Origin: Chitinilyticum litopenaei DSM 21440
GTDB lineage: Bacteria; Pseudomonadota; Gammaproteobacteria; Burkholderiales; Chitinibacteraceae
Direction of reading: 5' to 3'
DNA: 64,000 nt
Assembly (NCBI RefSeq): GCF_000428145.1
Contig: NZ_ATZJ01000006.1
Span: 87,724 to 151,723, forward strand
Numbering within the stretch: position 1 is the stretch's first letter; each line of letters opens with the position of its first letter. The notes under the pieces were generated by a model. That model had not been told where the DNA came from. It ran no database searches and saw only the letters and a program-made list of their open reading frames with translations. Below are positions 28,757 through 38,729 of the stretch, piece by piece. A program made the translations under genes and the position numbers.

Positions 28757-29293
28757 TCAGTCCAGCAGCAGCGCGGCAGCCACAGCGGCGAGGTCGTCGA
28801 ACACCAGCGTGCCTTCGGGCAGTCGCCCCTGGCTTTCGGTCTTGCGGCCGTTGCCGGTGCGCACCAGAATCGGTCGCCCGCCGATGGCCGCGACCGCCTG
28901 CAGGTCGCGCAGCGAATCGCCGACCATGACCATCTGGCCGGCCGGCACATTGTAGCGACGCTGAATGTCCTCAAGCATGCCCGGATTGGGCTTGCGGCAG
29001 CTGCAGCCGTGGTCCGGGCCGTGCGGGCAGAAGAAGATGGCCTCGATCTCGCCACCGGCCTGCCCCACCTTGCGGTGCATGCGCGCGTGGATCTGGTTGA
29101 GCATCGCCACGTCGTACAGGCCGCGGGCGATGCCGCTCTGATTGGTCGCAACGACGATGGTCCAGCCCGCACGCGTGAGCTGGCCGATGGCCTCCAGGCT
29201 GCCGGGGATGGGCTGCCACTCTTCCGGTGACTTGATGTAGGCGGGGCTGTCTTCATTGATCACCCCGTCGCGGTCCAGTACCAGCAGTTTCAT
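28757..29293 (-). CDS. gmhB: D-glycero-beta-D-manno-heptose-1,7-bisphosphate 7-phosphatase
   Basis: About 178 aa HAD phosphatase: nucleophile motif LDRDGVINEDS, zinc loop CPHGPDHGCSCRKP, and GDSLRDLQA. Part of ADP-heptose synthesis for the LPS inner core. The ATG at 29293 begins right at the conserved N-terminus; ATG 29308 would add five residues. Between glyS and plsC, the usual neisserial order. Confidence 0.92.
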   Translation of the reverse strand: MKLLVLDRDGVINEDSPAYIKSPEEWQPIPGSLEAIGQLTRAGWTIVVATNQSGIARGLYDVAMLNQIHARMHRKVGQAGGEIEAIFFCPHGPDHGCSCRKPNPGMLEDIQRRYNVPAGQMVMVGDSLRDLQAVAAIGGRPILVRTGNGRKTESQGRLPEGTLVFDDLAAVAAALLLD

Positions 29294-29315
29294 GGCAGGT
29301 GTCCCCATATCGGCA

Positions 29316-31385
29316 TTACTCCGCGAGCAGCGCCAGCTCGGCCACAGTGTTCATCTGCTGCGCCAGCCGGTGCAAGAGCGCCAGACGATTGCCGCGTACG
29401 GTCAGATCGTCGGCCATCACCATCACGCCGTCGAAGAAGGCATCAACCGGCTCCCTGAGCGCCGCCAGCGCGGTCAGCGCGCCGACGTAATCGCCGGCGG
29501 CCAGCAGCGGCCCGGCCTTGGCGGCAACGGCATCGCTGGCGGCGGCCAGTGCACGCTCTTCGTCCTGCGCGAACAGGGCGGCATTGAGCACCGGCAGTTC
29601 ACCCTCGACCTTCTTCAGGATGTTGCGGATACGCTTGTTGGCGGCAGCCAGCGACGCGGCTTCCGGCAGGGCCTTGAACTCGGCCACGGCGGCCAGGCGC
29701 GCCTGCACGTCATCAAGCTTTTCCGGGCGCTGCGCCAGCACGGCATCGATATCGGCAGCCGGATACTCGCTGGCCAGGTAGTTTTTCAGGCGATCGAGCA
29801 TGAAACCGTACACGCCATCAACGGTGCCTGCGGCAACCACGCCGGCCGGGAAGGCCGCGGCGGCGATGCCCAGCAGCTCGCGCACATTCAGCGGCAGCTG
29901 CAACAGCATGCGCAGCACCCCCAGGGCGGCACGACGCAGCGCGAACGGATCCTTGTCGCCGGTCGGAATCAGGCCGATGCCCCAGATGCCAACCAGGGTC
30001 TCCAGCTTGTCGGCCAGCGACACGGCTTGCGCCACCGCACCTTCCGGCAGGGTATCGCCTGCAAACTTAGGCTTGTAATGGGCTTCAACCGCATACGCCA
30101 CCTCGGTATCCTCACCATCCAGGCGCGCATAATACTGGCCCATGATGCCCTGCAGTTCCGGGAATTCGCCAACCATGTCGGTCAAGAGGTCGGCCTTGGC
30201 CAGATAGGCCGCACGGGTCGCCTTCGCGGCATCGGCACCCAGCAGCTTGGCGATCTCGCCGGCCAGCGTTTCCAGCCGCGTCACGCGCTCGAGCTGCGAA
30301 CCGATCTTGTTGTGGTAAACGACATTGGCCAGACGGCCGACGCGGGCGTCGAGCTTTTGCTTCTGGTCCTGTTCGAAGAAGAACTTGGCATCGCTCAAGC
30401 GCGCGCGCAGCACGCGGCTGTTGCCGTTGATGATGTGCGAGGGATCGGCTGCCTCGATATTCGAGACCAGCAGGTATTTGTTCATCAGCCGGCCGTTGGC
30501 GTCCAGCAGCGGGAAGTATTTCTGGTTCTGCTGCATGGTCAGGATCAGGCATTCCTGCGGCACCTTGAGGAAGTCCGCCTCGAACTCGCCCTGCAGGACG
30601 ACCGGCCACTCGACCAGCGCGGTCACTTCGTCGAACAGTGCGTCATCGGCAGCGATGGTGGCGTTCAGCGCAGCGGCCGCTTCGGCCAGCTTGTCACCAA
30701 TCAGCGCGCGACGCGCGGCGAAGCTCGCGACCACCCGGCCTTCGTCGTACATCTTCTTCGCGTAGTCACCGGCATGGGCGAAGGACACCTCGCCGGCAGA
30801 GAGGAAGCGGTGGCCGCGCGACACGCGGCCGGATTCGAGGTGCAGAATCTGCGCCGGCACCACCTCGGCACCGTGCAGCACGGTGAGGCCGTGCACCGGG
30901 CGGATGAACATGCCGTCGCGATCACCCCAGCGCATCATTTTCGGCGCCGGCAGCTTCTTCAGCGCGGCATCGATGATGCCGGACAGCACCGCGGCCAGCG
31001 GCTCGCCCTGTTTGAGCGAGCGGAAGATGAACACCTCCTGCTTGCCATCGCTGCCCTTCTCAAGCTGGTCGAGCTGGTCGGCAGCCAGACCGCAGCCGCG
31101 CGCAAACCCCAGCAGCGCCGGCGTCGGCTGGCCATCCTTGAAGCCACTGGCGACCGCCGGGCCCTTCTTTTCGATCTGCTGGTCGGGCTGTACGCCCAGC
31201 ACGCCCGGAATCGACACGGCCAGGCGGCGTGGCGAGGCAAAACTGGCATGCTCGGTGCCGGCGGCGACAAAGCCCAGTTTGGCCAGCTCGTCAAAAATCG
31301 CCGCGGAAAAGGCCGCGCCCAGTTTCGGCAGCGCCTTGGGGGGCAGTTCTTCGGTAAACAGTTCGATCAGTAGCGTATCGGCCAT
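29316..31385 (-). CDS. glyS: Glycyl-tRNA synthetase beta subunit
   Basis: 689 aa, usual length. N-terminus LLIELFTEELPPKAL is the GlyS hallmark; RGHRFL and the C-terminal DALR-like region are present. Forms an alpha2beta2 enzyme with GlyQ. Begins 6 bases after the lipoprotein stop. Confidence 0.96.
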   Translation of the reverse strand: MADTLLIELFTEELPPKALPKLGAAFSAAIFDELAKLGFVAAGTEHASFASPRRLAVSIPGVLGVQPDQQIEKKGPAVASGFKDGQPTPALLGFARGCGLAADQLDQLEKGSDGKQEVFIFRSLKQGEPLAAVLSGIIDAALKKLPAPKMMRWGDRDGMFIRPVHGLTVLHGAEVVPAQILHLESGRVSRGHRFLSAGEVSFAHAGDYAKKMYDEGRVVASFAARRALIGDKLAEAAAALNATIAADDALFDEVTALVEWPVVLQGEFEADFLKVPQECLILTMQQNQKYFPLLDANGRLMNKYLLVSNIEAADPSHIINGNSRVLRARLSDAKFFFEQDQKQKLDARVGRLANVVYHNKIGSQLERVTRLETLAGEIAKLLGADAAKATRAAYLAKADLLTDMVGEFPELQGIMGQYYARLDGEDTEVAYAVEAHYKPKFAGDTLPEGAVAQAVSLADKLETLVGIWGIGLIPTGDKDPFALRRAALGVLRMLLQLPLNVRELLGIAAAAFPAGVVAAGTVDGVYGFMLDRLKNYLASEYPAADIDAVLAQRPEKLDDVQARLAAVAEFKALPEAASLAAANKRIRNILKKVEGELPVLNAALFAQDEERALAAASDAVAAKAGPLLAAGDYVGALTALAALREPVDAFFDGVMVMADDLTVRGNRLALLHRLAQQMNTVAELALLAE

Positions 31386-31391
31386 GTCGCT

Positions 31392-31913
31392 TTACTCTTC
31401 CTTGTCTTTTTTCGCGTCTTTCTCTGCCATCAGTTTGCAGATCTGTCGCACATAATCTTCGCCGTAGCTGCCGGGAGCCGGCTGCTCGAATTCCCATTGA
31501 TAGCCGGGCACATCAAAACGCTCGACCAGATCGTCGTCCTTGTCGCGGGTTTCGACGGCGATCAGCGCCATCTTGCCGCTTTCGCAGTCGATGGCCTGCC
31601 GGCTGTACTTGTCGCGATATTCGGCGCCGGCGTGATACAGCCCGTCCATCTCCGACTGCGGCACAGGCGTGGGCTCGACGGTGTCGGCCTTGTAGCGTTG
31701 CCACATCCACACATAGGTGTATTTCGGCTCGGCGTAGTCGTCGTAATGGCTGATCGAATTCACATCAACCAGAATGTCGTGATCGGGCTTGTTGCCGTAC
31801 ACGCGCCAATCCGCCTTGGTTCCCGGCACCGGCACCGGGCCTTCAAGTTCGTCATCGAACTTGCCGCAGGCCGCCAGCAGCAGGGCGGGAATCAGCAGCA
31901 GGGCAGCACGCAT
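31392..31913 (-). CDS. Lipoprotein, possibly surface-adhesin-E-like
   Basis: 173 aa with a lipobox (LLLAAC, about residues 11-16) after a short signal peptide. The body (DWRVYG...ILVDVNSI...YVWMWQRY...RQAIDCESGKM) resembles small periplasmic proteins of the surface-adhesin E type. The similarity is tentative and function unknown. Inserted between glyQ and glyS in the same direction, 6 bases before glyS. Acidic and Lys/Glu-rich C-terminus. Confidence 0.75.
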   Translation of the reverse strand: MRAALLLIPALLLAACGKFDDELEGPVPVPGTKADWRVYGNKPDHDILVDVNSISHYDDYAEPKYTYVWMWQRYKADTVEPTPVPQSEMDGLYHAGAEYRDKYSRQAIDCESGKMALIAVETRDKDDDLVERFDVPGYQWEFEQPAPGSYGEDYVRQICKLMAEKDAKKDKEE

Positions 31914-31945
31914 CGGCAGGCTCCTTCAGGCGCTTGGTCGCGCGC

Positions 31946-32833
31946 TTACTTCTGGCACATCGGGAAATCCAGCGCTTCCCGGCTGGCGTAATAGGCTTGC
32001 GCCACGCCACGCGCCAGATTGCGGATGCGGCCGATATAGGCCGCGCGCTCGGTCACCGAAATCGCGCCGCGCGCATCCAGCAGATTGAAGGTATGCGCCG
32101 CTTTCAGAATCATCTCGTAGGCCGGCAGCGGGATACCCACTTCCAGCAGCTTCTGCGCTTCGCCTTCGAAGCTGTTGAAGAGGCTCAGCAGCAATTCGAC
32201 GTTGGAGTGCTCGAAGTTGTAGGTCGACTGCTCGACTTCGTTCTGGTGATAGATGTCGCCGTAGGTGACAACCTGACCGTTCGGATACTTCGTCCACACC
32301 AGGTCGTAGACGTTTTCCACGCCCTGCAGGTACATCGCCAGACGCTCGGTGCCGTAGGTGATCTCGCCGAGCACCGGTTTGCAGTCGAGGCCGCCGACCT
32401 GCTGGAAGTAGGTGAACTGCGTGACTTCCATGCCGTTGAGCCACACTTCCCAGCCCAGGCCCCAGGCGCCCAGCGTCGGGTTTTCCCAGTCGTCCTCGAC
32501 AAAGCGGATGTCATGCACGGTCGGGTCGATGCCCAGTTCCTTCAGCGAACCGAGGTAGAGATCAAGGATGTTGTCCGGATTGGGCTTGAGCACCACCTGG
32601 AACTGGTAATAGTGCTGCAGGCGGTTCGGGTTTTCGCCATAGCGGCCATCCTTGGGGCGGCGGCTCGGCTGCACATAGGCGGCATTCCACGGCTCGGGGC
32701 CGATGGCGCGCAGGAAGGTGGCGGTGTGGCTGGTGCCCGCCCCCATCTCCATGTCATACGGCTGCAACAGCGCGCAGCCCTGGCGGCCCCAGTAATTCTG
32801 GAGCGTCAAAATGATTTCCTGGAAAGTCAGCAT
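31946..32833 (-). CDS. glyQ: Glycyl-tRNA synthetase alpha subunit
   Basis: 295 aa, usual length. Conserved N-terminus MLTFQEIILTLQNYW, GAGTSHTATFLRA and the C-terminal ISVTERAAYIGRIR. Catalytic subunit of bacterial GlyRS. First gene of the operon. Confidence 0.97.
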   Translation of the reverse strand: MLTFQEIILTLQNYWGRQGCALLQPYDMEMGAGTSHTATFLRAIGPEPWNAAYVQPSRRPKDGRYGENPNRLQHYYQFQVVLKPNPDNILDLYLGSLKELGIDPTVHDIRFVEDDWENPTLGAWGLGWEVWLNGMEVTQFTYFQQVGGLDCKPVLGEITYGTERLAMYLQGVENVYDLVWTKYPNGQVVTYGDIYHQNEVEQSTYNFEHSNVELLLSLFNSFEGEAQKLLEVGIPLPAYEMILKAAHTFNLLDARGAISVTERAAYIGRIRNLARGVAQAYYASREALDFPMCQK

Positions 32834-33225
32834 GGTTGGTTTTCGCCGTTCGCGACAAAGCTAGAGATTTAACCTGCCGATTCTACTTGCTTTTGCGCGC
32901 AGACGGGAAATGCGGCGCGCTGCCGCTGCGGCAAAGCCGGCTCCAGCACTGACCGGCGCGATTCATTCCAAACCACCAAACCCAACGCAGGGACGCGGAG
33001 AAAACCTCTCTTAGCCTTTCTCCGCGCCGAAGGGTGTTCAGCTTTCCCCTGCCCCGGACAAACCGCACTCGCAGCGCTCAGGCAACGGGAACCCGGCGCC
33101 TTGCCACGGGTCGACCAGCGGGATTGCTGCACAGACAGATTGTCGTCAGTTGGCGTATGCTAGCCGATGATATTCCCCGCAAGAGGCCGGCCTGCGCCGC
33201 CACTTGCCCAAGCCGGACCAACACC
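32834..33225. promoter_or_regulatory. Divergent region glyQ / slt with an inverted repeat
   Basis: 392 bp without a supported gene. Holds a perfect 10-bp inverted repeat (32994-33026). Promoters for glyQ and slt must lie here; none is clear. Confidence 0.45.
32994..33026. repeat. Inverted repeat in glyQ-slt spacer
   Basis: CGCGGAGAAA / TTTCTCCGCG with a 13-nt loop, sitting in GCAGGGACGCGG context that resembles a common dispersed proteobacterial repeat. Confidence 0.6.
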
Positions 33226-35142
33226 ATGTCGAACTGTATGCGCGCTTTTTTGATTACCCCCCTCTCCCTTTTGCTGGCAGCCAGTGTTCATGCTGGGCTG
33301 CAGCTCGATACCCTTAGGGAGGCCGCCAGAACGCGCGACATTGCCACCTTGCAGGAGCTCGTGAGCCAGAGTCGTGGCGATGTCCTGGAAATGTATCCGC
33401 AGTATTTCCTGCTCAGCGCGACCCTGCGTGAAGCGGCAAGCGGCGAAGTACGCGAATTTTTCCAGCGTTACGACAACACGCCGCTCGCCGAACGCTTGCG
33501 CGGCGAATGGCTGAAGGAATTGGGCCGCCGCGGCGGCTGGGATGAACTGGCCAGCGAGTACGGCAAGTTGCCCGCCCCGAATGCTGAACAGCAATGCCTG
33601 CGGGCCCAGGCCGGGCTGGCGCGCCAGGAAAGTGCGCCGGTCAGCGCCGCCAGGGCGCTGTGGTTCAGCGACAAGGCGCAGCCGGATGCCTGCAACCCGG
33701 TATTCGATGCGCTGTTCGCCACGGGCGAGCTCGGCCAGGCCGATGTCTGGCAGCGCATCCGCCTGGCGCTGGCAGCCAATCGCCCCGACTTCGCCCGCCA
33801 GCTGGCCACCCGCGTGGGCAACCCGGCGGCGCTGTTGGCCAGATCGCTGGGCGTGGCCGCCAACAGCCCGGAAAAGGCACTGGTCCGCGTGGATGCGGCG
33901 CAACGCGCCGAGCGCGAGCTGGCGCTGTTTGCGCTGGAATCCCTCGGTCGCAAGAACCCCGACGCGGCGGCAGCACAGCTGCGCCGCATCAGCGAAGACT
34001 GGCCGGCCGGCGATGTGGCCTTTGCCTGGCAGCAGCTGGGCCTGACGGCAGCCCGCAGGCTGCACCCCCAGGCGTCGAACTGGCTCAATGCCGCCAGCCT
34101 CGACGGCCTGAACGACGATGATCGCGCCTGGACCGTGCGTGCCGGCTTGCGCCAGCAGGACTGGCCGGCGGTGCTCAAGCGCATTGATGCCATGTCCACG
34201 GCCCAGCAGGAGGAAACCGCCTGGCGCTACTGGAAGGCCCGCGCGCTGCAGGCGGCAGGACAAGGCGCACAAGCCCGCGCCCTGCTTACACAGATGAGCG
34301 ATGGCGACGACTATTACAGCCTGCTGGCGCGCGAAGAGCTGGGCCTGCCGCTGCAATTGCCGCCCAGCGCGCGCTTCAGCGACAGCGACGCGCGCAGCGT
34401 GCGCGCCCAGCCGGGCATCCAGCGGGCGCTGGCGCTCTATGCGCAGGACTGGAAGGTGGAAGGCGCGCGCGAGTGGAACTGGGCAATGCGCGAACTCGGC
34501 GATGCGCAGCTGCTGGCCGCCGCCGACCTGGCACGCCGCGAAGGCTGGCATGACCGCAGCATCTTTGCCGCCGAACGCACGCGGCAGCTGCATGACTTCA
34601 GCCTGCGCTATCCGACCCCCTGGCGCGCCGAAGTGCAGGCCTACGCCAGCGACAATGGCCTCGACCCCGCCTGGGTCTTCGGCATCATCCGCCAGGAAAG
34701 CCGCTTTGTCAGCGATGCCCGTTCCAGTGCCGGCGCAGCCGGCCTGATGCAGCTGATGCCGGCCACCGCCAAGTGGTCGGCGCGACGCGTCGGCATCGAT
34801 GGCTTCACCAGCGCGCGCGTCACCGACCCGGACACCAATATTGCGCTGGGCACGCATTACATGAACTACCTGCAGGGCCGCTTTGGCGGCAACCAGGTGC
34901 TGTCCACCGCCGGCTACAACGCCGGCCCCGGCAATGCCAGCAAATGGCAGGATGACGAGGCGCTGGATGCCGCCATCTACATTGAAACCATTCCGTTCAC
35001 CGAAACACGGCTGTACGTGAAAAAGGTCAAGGCCAACACCAGCATTTACGCCCAGCTGCTCCGGCAGGGCGAGGCGCGCCTGAAGCCGCGCCTGCAGCCG
35101 ATTGCCGCACGCGGCGCCCCGGTCAACGACGGCGCCCCCTGA
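33226..35142 (+). CDS. slt: Soluble lytic murein transglycosylase
   Basis: 638 aa with a signal peptide (cleavage about residue 23), a long alpha-helical superhelix region and a C-terminal SLT domain: catalytic Glu in RQESRF (about E491), GAAGLMQLMPATA and YNAGPGNASKW. Cleaves the glycan backbone, leaving anhydro ends, in the periplasm. Start ATG 33226; ATG 33238 also possible. Confidence 0.93.
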   Translation: MSNCMRAFLITPLSLLLAASVHAGLQLDTLREAARTRDIATLQELVSQSRGDVLEMYPQYFLLSATLREAASGEVREFFQRYDNTPLAERLRGEWLKELGRRGGWDELASEYGKLPAPNAEQQCLRAQAGLARQESAPVSAARALWFSDKAQPDACNPVFDALFATGELGQADVWQRIRLALAANRPDFARQLATRVGNPAALLARSLGVAANSPEKALVRVDAAQRAERELALFALESLGRKNPDAAAAQLRRISEDWPAGDVAFAWQQLGLTAARRLHPQASNWLNAASLDGLNDDDRAWTVRAGLRQQDWPAVLKRIDAMSTAQQEETAWRYWKARALQAAGQGAQARALLTQMSDGDDYYSLLAREELGLPLQLPPSARFSDSDARSVRAQPGIQRALALYAQDWKVEGAREWNWAMRELGDAQLLAAADLARREGWHDRSIFAAERTRQLHDFSLRYPTPWRAEVQAYASDNGLDPAWVFGIIRQESRFVSDARSSAGAAGLMQLMPATAKWSARRVGIDGFTSARVTDPDTNIALGTHYMNYLQGRFGGNQVLSTAGYNAGPGNASKWQDDEALDAAIYIETIPFTETRLYVKKVKANTSIYAQLLRQGEARLKPRLQPIAARGAPVNDGAP

Positions 35143-35173
35143 TTTTCACGATCCACCACCCGGGAGTCCCAGC

Positions 35174-35428
35174 ATGCAAATCATGATCACCAACCTGCCA
35201 CCCGACACCGATGCCGAAGGCGTCGCCGAACTGTTGCACAAGGATCTGGGCCTCGCGACCGCCCGCGACATCGTCATGGCCGAGGGCAATGGCGAGCGCA
35301 TCGCGGCGCTCTTCAGCCTGGACAATGTCAGCGAGGCCGCCGTGCACGCGGTCATCGACAAGCTCAACGGCTTTTACTGGCAGGGACGCACGCTGGGCGC
35401 GGCACACGCCACCATGTTCAAGGACTAG
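35174..35428 (+). CDS. Small RRM-like protein
   Basis: 84 aa. N-terminal ITNLPPDTD resembles an RNP2 strand, ALFSL the RNP1 strand, and NGFYWQGRTL the last helix/strand of an RNA-recognition motif. The aromatic residues of classical RNP1 are mostly absent. RNA binding is therefore plausible, not certain. ATG 35174 with GGGAG upstream. Lies 31 bp after slt and 3 bp before ldhA. Confidence 0.7.
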   Translation: MQIMITNLPPDTDAEGVAELLHKDLGLATARDIVMAEGNGERIAALFSLDNVSEAAVHAVIDKLNGFYWQGRTLGAAHATMFKD

Positions 35429-35431
35429 TCC

Positions 35432-36433
35432 ATGCGCATCGCCGTTTTTGACAGCAAGGCCTATGACGAACAGGCCCTGAACAACGCCAACCGGGAATTC
35501 GGCTACGAGCTGGCCTTCTTTGGCGACCGGCTCGGCCGCACGACGGTGCCGCTGGCGCGCGGCTTTGACGTGGTCTGCCCTTTCGTGAACGACCGCATCG
35601 ACGCCGACACCATCGCCAGCCTGGCGGCGGAAAACGTCAGGCTGATCGCGCTGCGCTGCGCCGGCTTCAACAATGTCGACCTGCAGGCCGCCGAGCGCCA
35701 CGGCATCCGGGTCGTGCGCGTGCCGGCTTATTCGCCCGAAGCCACCGCCGAGCATGTCTTCGCCCTGCTGCTGACGCTGGTGCGCAAGACACACCGCGCC
35801 TTCAACCGCGTACGTGACGGCAATTTCTCGCTCGATGGCCTAGTAGGCTTCACACTGCACGGCAAGACCTTTGGGGTGATCGGCACCGGCAAGATCGGCC
35901 AGGCCACCCTGCGCATTGCGCGCGGCTTCGGCTGCCGCCTGCTGGCCTACGACCTTTATCCGAATGCGCAGCTGGCAGCGGAAATCGGCTTCGAATACGC
36001 GGCGCTGGACGACATCTTCGCCCAGGCCGACATTCTGTCGCTGCACGCCCCGCTGGCCGCCAATACCCACCACCTGATCAATGCCGCCAGCCTTGCCCGC
36101 ATGAAGCGCGGCGTGGTCATGGTCAACACCAGCCGCGGCGGGCTGATCGACAGCCAGGCGCTGCTGGATGCGCTGAAGGAGGGTCATGTCGGCGGCGTCG
36201 GGCTGGATGTGTACGAGCACGAGGAAGGCGTATTCTTCGAGGATCTGTCCGGCGAGGCATTGCAGGACGACGTGCTGGCGCGGCTGACCACCTTCCCCAA
36301 CGTGATGCTGACCTCGCATCAGGGCTACCTCACCGAAGAGGCGCTGGCCAATATCGCCAGCACCGTGCTGGGCACGGTGGCGGCCTTTGCCCGTGGCGGC
36401 GAGCTGCCCAATGAAGTGAGGACCAGTGCGTAA
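35432..36433 (+). CDS. ldhA: Fermentative D-lactate dehydrogenase (2-hydroxyacid dehydrogenase)
   Basis: 333 aa. NAD-binding GTGKIG, then NTSRGGLID, a GLDVYEHEE segment and SHQGYLTEEAL supplying Arg, Glu and His of the active site; FFED is typical of the LdhA group. Reduces pyruvate to D-lactate. Overlaps the sensor kinase start by 8 bases. Confidence 0.88.
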   Translation: MRIAVFDSKAYDEQALNNANREFGYELAFFGDRLGRTTVPLARGFDVVCPFVNDRIDADTIASLAAENVRLIALRCAGFNNVDLQAAERHGIRVVRVPAYSPEATAEHVFALLLTLVRKTHRAFNRVRDGNFSLDGLVGFTLHGKTFGVIGTGKIGQATLRIARGFGCRLLAYDLYPNAQLAAEIGFEYAALDDIFAQADILSLHAPLAANTHHLINAASLARMKRGVVMVNTSRGGLIDSQALLDALKEGHVGGVGLDVYEHEEGVFFEDLSGEALQDDVLARLTTFPNVMLTSHQGYLTEEALANIASTVLGTVAAFARGGELPNEVRTSA

Positions 36434-38729
36434 ACTGCCGGCGCCCACGCCCCGCCTGGGGCGCTGGGCGCTGACGCTGCCTTCCTTTCTGGCCGGCCTC
36501 TTCACCCTGGGCCTCGGCGTCTTTCTGGTCTTCAGTTACTACAACGACCGCAACAGCCGCTCAGCCGTGCTCGAGCAGGATCTGCTCTGGCAAAAGCAGG
36601 CAATCGGCCTGCAGATGAGCAACACGCGCCACGAGCTGGAAAGCCTGGCAGCCACGCTGGCCGCCAACGGCCTGACGTCGGCCGACTTCACCGCGCGCAC
36701 GCTGTCGCTGGTACAGAACACCCCCGAGCTGCTGAGCCTGGCCTATGTCGATGAAACCGTACAGACGCGCTGGCGCACGCCGCTCAACCCGCTGCCAGCC
36801 GAGGCGGGGCTGGCGCACCGCAACCTGGTGTCGCAGCGCGCCGCCGTGCTGCTGGCCGACGAGCCGGTGTACAGCATGCCGATCACCGATACCGGCACGC
36901 CGCTGCTGGCACTGGCCGTGCCGGTCAAGCTGCCGTTTGCCGGCCGGCATTTTCTGGTGGCGCAGTTCGACCTCAACCGCCTGCTGAACCAGCAGGTGCC
37001 CTGGTGGATTGCCCAGCGCTACCAGGTCAGCCTGGTGCGCCCGGATGGCAGCATCCTGGCGCACAAATTCGACCGCCGCCTCGACCCGGGCACGCTGTCG
37101 CAACAGCTGCCGCTGGACATCGGCCCCGAACACCTGCAGCTGCAGGCCACCGTGTACCGCGAGCGCGGCGACCTGCGCCAGAACACGCTGCTGAGCGCCC
37201 TGATCGGCCTCTCGCTGCTGATGCTGGCCTCGACCTGGGCGATGCGCCGCCACATCCGCGAACGCCAGGCCGCCGAAGCGCTGCTGCGCCGCGAAACCGC
37301 CATGCGCATGGCGATGGAGGATTCGCTGATCACCGGCACGCGCGTGATGGATCTGGAAGGCCGGCTCACCTACGTCAACCGCGCCTTTTGCACGATGACC
37401 GGCTTTGCCGCCGAACAGATGCTCGCCGCCGGTCAGCTGATGCCCTACTGGCCGCCGGAAGAGCTGGAGCATTGCCTGGCCATCAACCGGCAGATCCTGG
37501 GCGGAGAAACCGACAGCAACGGCTTTCAGTGCCGCTTCCAGCGCAGCAACGGCGAGCGCTTCGACGTGCGCATCTACGCCGCCAGGCTGGTCGATGGCGA
37601 GGGCCAGCACATCGGCTGGATCAGCTCGATCTACGACATCACCGAGCTGCAGCGCGAGCGCGAGGCGCTGCAGGCCTCGCACGAGCGCTTTGTCGCCGTG
37701 CTCAACGGCCTCGACGCCGCCGTGGTGGTGTCGGATGCCAGCAGTGGCGAGCTGCTGCTGGCCAATCCGCAGTACTACCATGCCTTCCGCTTGCCCGAGG
37801 AGCACGAGCGCTGCTGTGTCATCCCGCTGCTGCACCGCGAGCAGACAGCCGCGCAATCGGCCGAATGGTTCGACGAGTTTGGCCAGCACTGGTACCAGAT
37901 CAAGAGCCGCCCCAGCATCTGGGTGGATGGCTCGCTGGTCTGGCTGGAAATCATCACCGACATCACGGCGCTCAAAGAGGCGCAGCAGCGCGAGCAGCAG
38001 CAGAACGAACAGCTGCAGCAGACCACGCGGCTGATATCCATGGGCGAGATGGCCTCCAGCCTCGCCCACGAACTGAACCAGCCGCTGGCCGCGATTGCCA
38101 GCTACGCCACCGGCTGCCGCAACCTGCTCACGCAGGCCGAGCCGAATCTGCGCCAGCTCGATCAGGCCATCGAAAAAATGGCCGAGCAGGCCAAGCGTGC
38201 CGGCCTCATCATTCGCGGCATCCGCGAATTCGTGCAGCGGCGCGCGCCGCACCGCGCCGCCTGCCAGATGCACCAGCTACTGGCAACCGTGCAGCTGCTG
38301 CTGGCCGCGCAACTGAAGAAACAGCAGGTCAGGCTGAGCATCGACTGCCCGGAAACCCTGCCGCCGGTCTTTGCCGACCCGGTCATGCTGGAACAGGTGG
38401 TCTTCAATCTGATGAAAAACGCCATCGAGGCGATGAGTGATACGCCGGTGGCCGAACGCCGGCTGCAGGTAGAGGCCGAACGGCTGGACGGCCTGCTGCA
38501 GATCACCATCAGTGACCGTGGTGCTGGCATCACGGACGAACAACTGGAACAATTGTTCAAGGCCTTCTACACCACCAAGGCCACCGGCATGGGCATGGGG
38601 CTGAACATCTGCCGCTCCATCATCGAGCACCATCAGGGCCGGCTGTGGGTGGAAGCCAATCCCGGCGGCGGCAGCCGCTTCCTGTTTACCGTACCCCTAT
38701 CCGAGGACAGCAATGCCCGCGAACCCTGA
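36426..38729 (+). CDS. PAS-containing sensor histidine kinase
   Basis: 767 aa: membrane helix (about 16-38), periplasmic sensor part, second helix (about 258-275), two PAS-like domains (about 295-420 and 425-525), a Gln-rich coiled coil, then a kinase core. Core motifs: H-box SSLAHELNQPLAAIAS (H548), N-box LMKNAIEAM, DRGAGI, and GMGMGLNICRSI. DctB/FixL-type. Starts at GTG 36426, overlapping ldhA by 8 bases, and overlaps the response regulator by 17 bases. Signal unknown; the ldhA link hints at redox or lactate. Confidence 0.88.
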   Translation: MRKLPAPTPRLGRWALTLPSFLAGLFTLGLGVFLVFSYYNDRNSRSAVLEQDLLWQKQAIGLQMSNTRHELESLAATLAANGLTSADFTARTLSLVQNTPELLSLAYVDETVQTRWRTPLNPLPAEAGLAHRNLVSQRAAVLLADEPVYSMPITDTGTPLLALAVPVKLPFAGRHFLVAQFDLNRLLNQQVPWWIAQRYQVSLVRPDGSILAHKFDRRLDPGTLSQQLPLDIGPEHLQLQATVYRERGDLRQNTLLSALIGLSLLMLASTWAMRRHIRERQAAEALLRRETAMRMAMEDSLITGTRVMDLEGRLTYVNRAFCTMTGFAAEQMLAAGQLMPYWPPEELEHCLAINRQILGGETDSNGFQCRFQRSNGERFDVRIYAARLVDGEGQHIGWISSIYDITELQREREALQASHERFVAVLNGLDAAVVVSDASSGELLLANPQYYHAFRLPEEHERCCVIPLLHREQTAAQSAEWFDEFGQHWYQIKSRPSIWVDGSLVWLEIITDITALKEAQQREQQQNEQLQQTTRLISMGEMASSLAHELNQPLAAIASYATGCRNLLTQAEPNLRQLDQAIEKMAEQAKRAGLIIRGIREFVQRRAPHRAACQMHQLLATVQLLLAAQLKKQQVRLSIDCPETLPPVFADPVMLEQVVFNLMKNAIEAMSDTPVAERRLQVEAERLDGLLQITISDRGAGITDEQLEQLFKAFYTTKATGMGMGLNICRSIIEHHQGRLWVEANPGGGSRFLFTVPLSEDSNAREP

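Noticed and set aside
32090..32137. GGTAT...ATACC in glyQ
   Set aside because: Spacing is 48 bp, not 47, and no inner arms are present; ordinary coding sequence.
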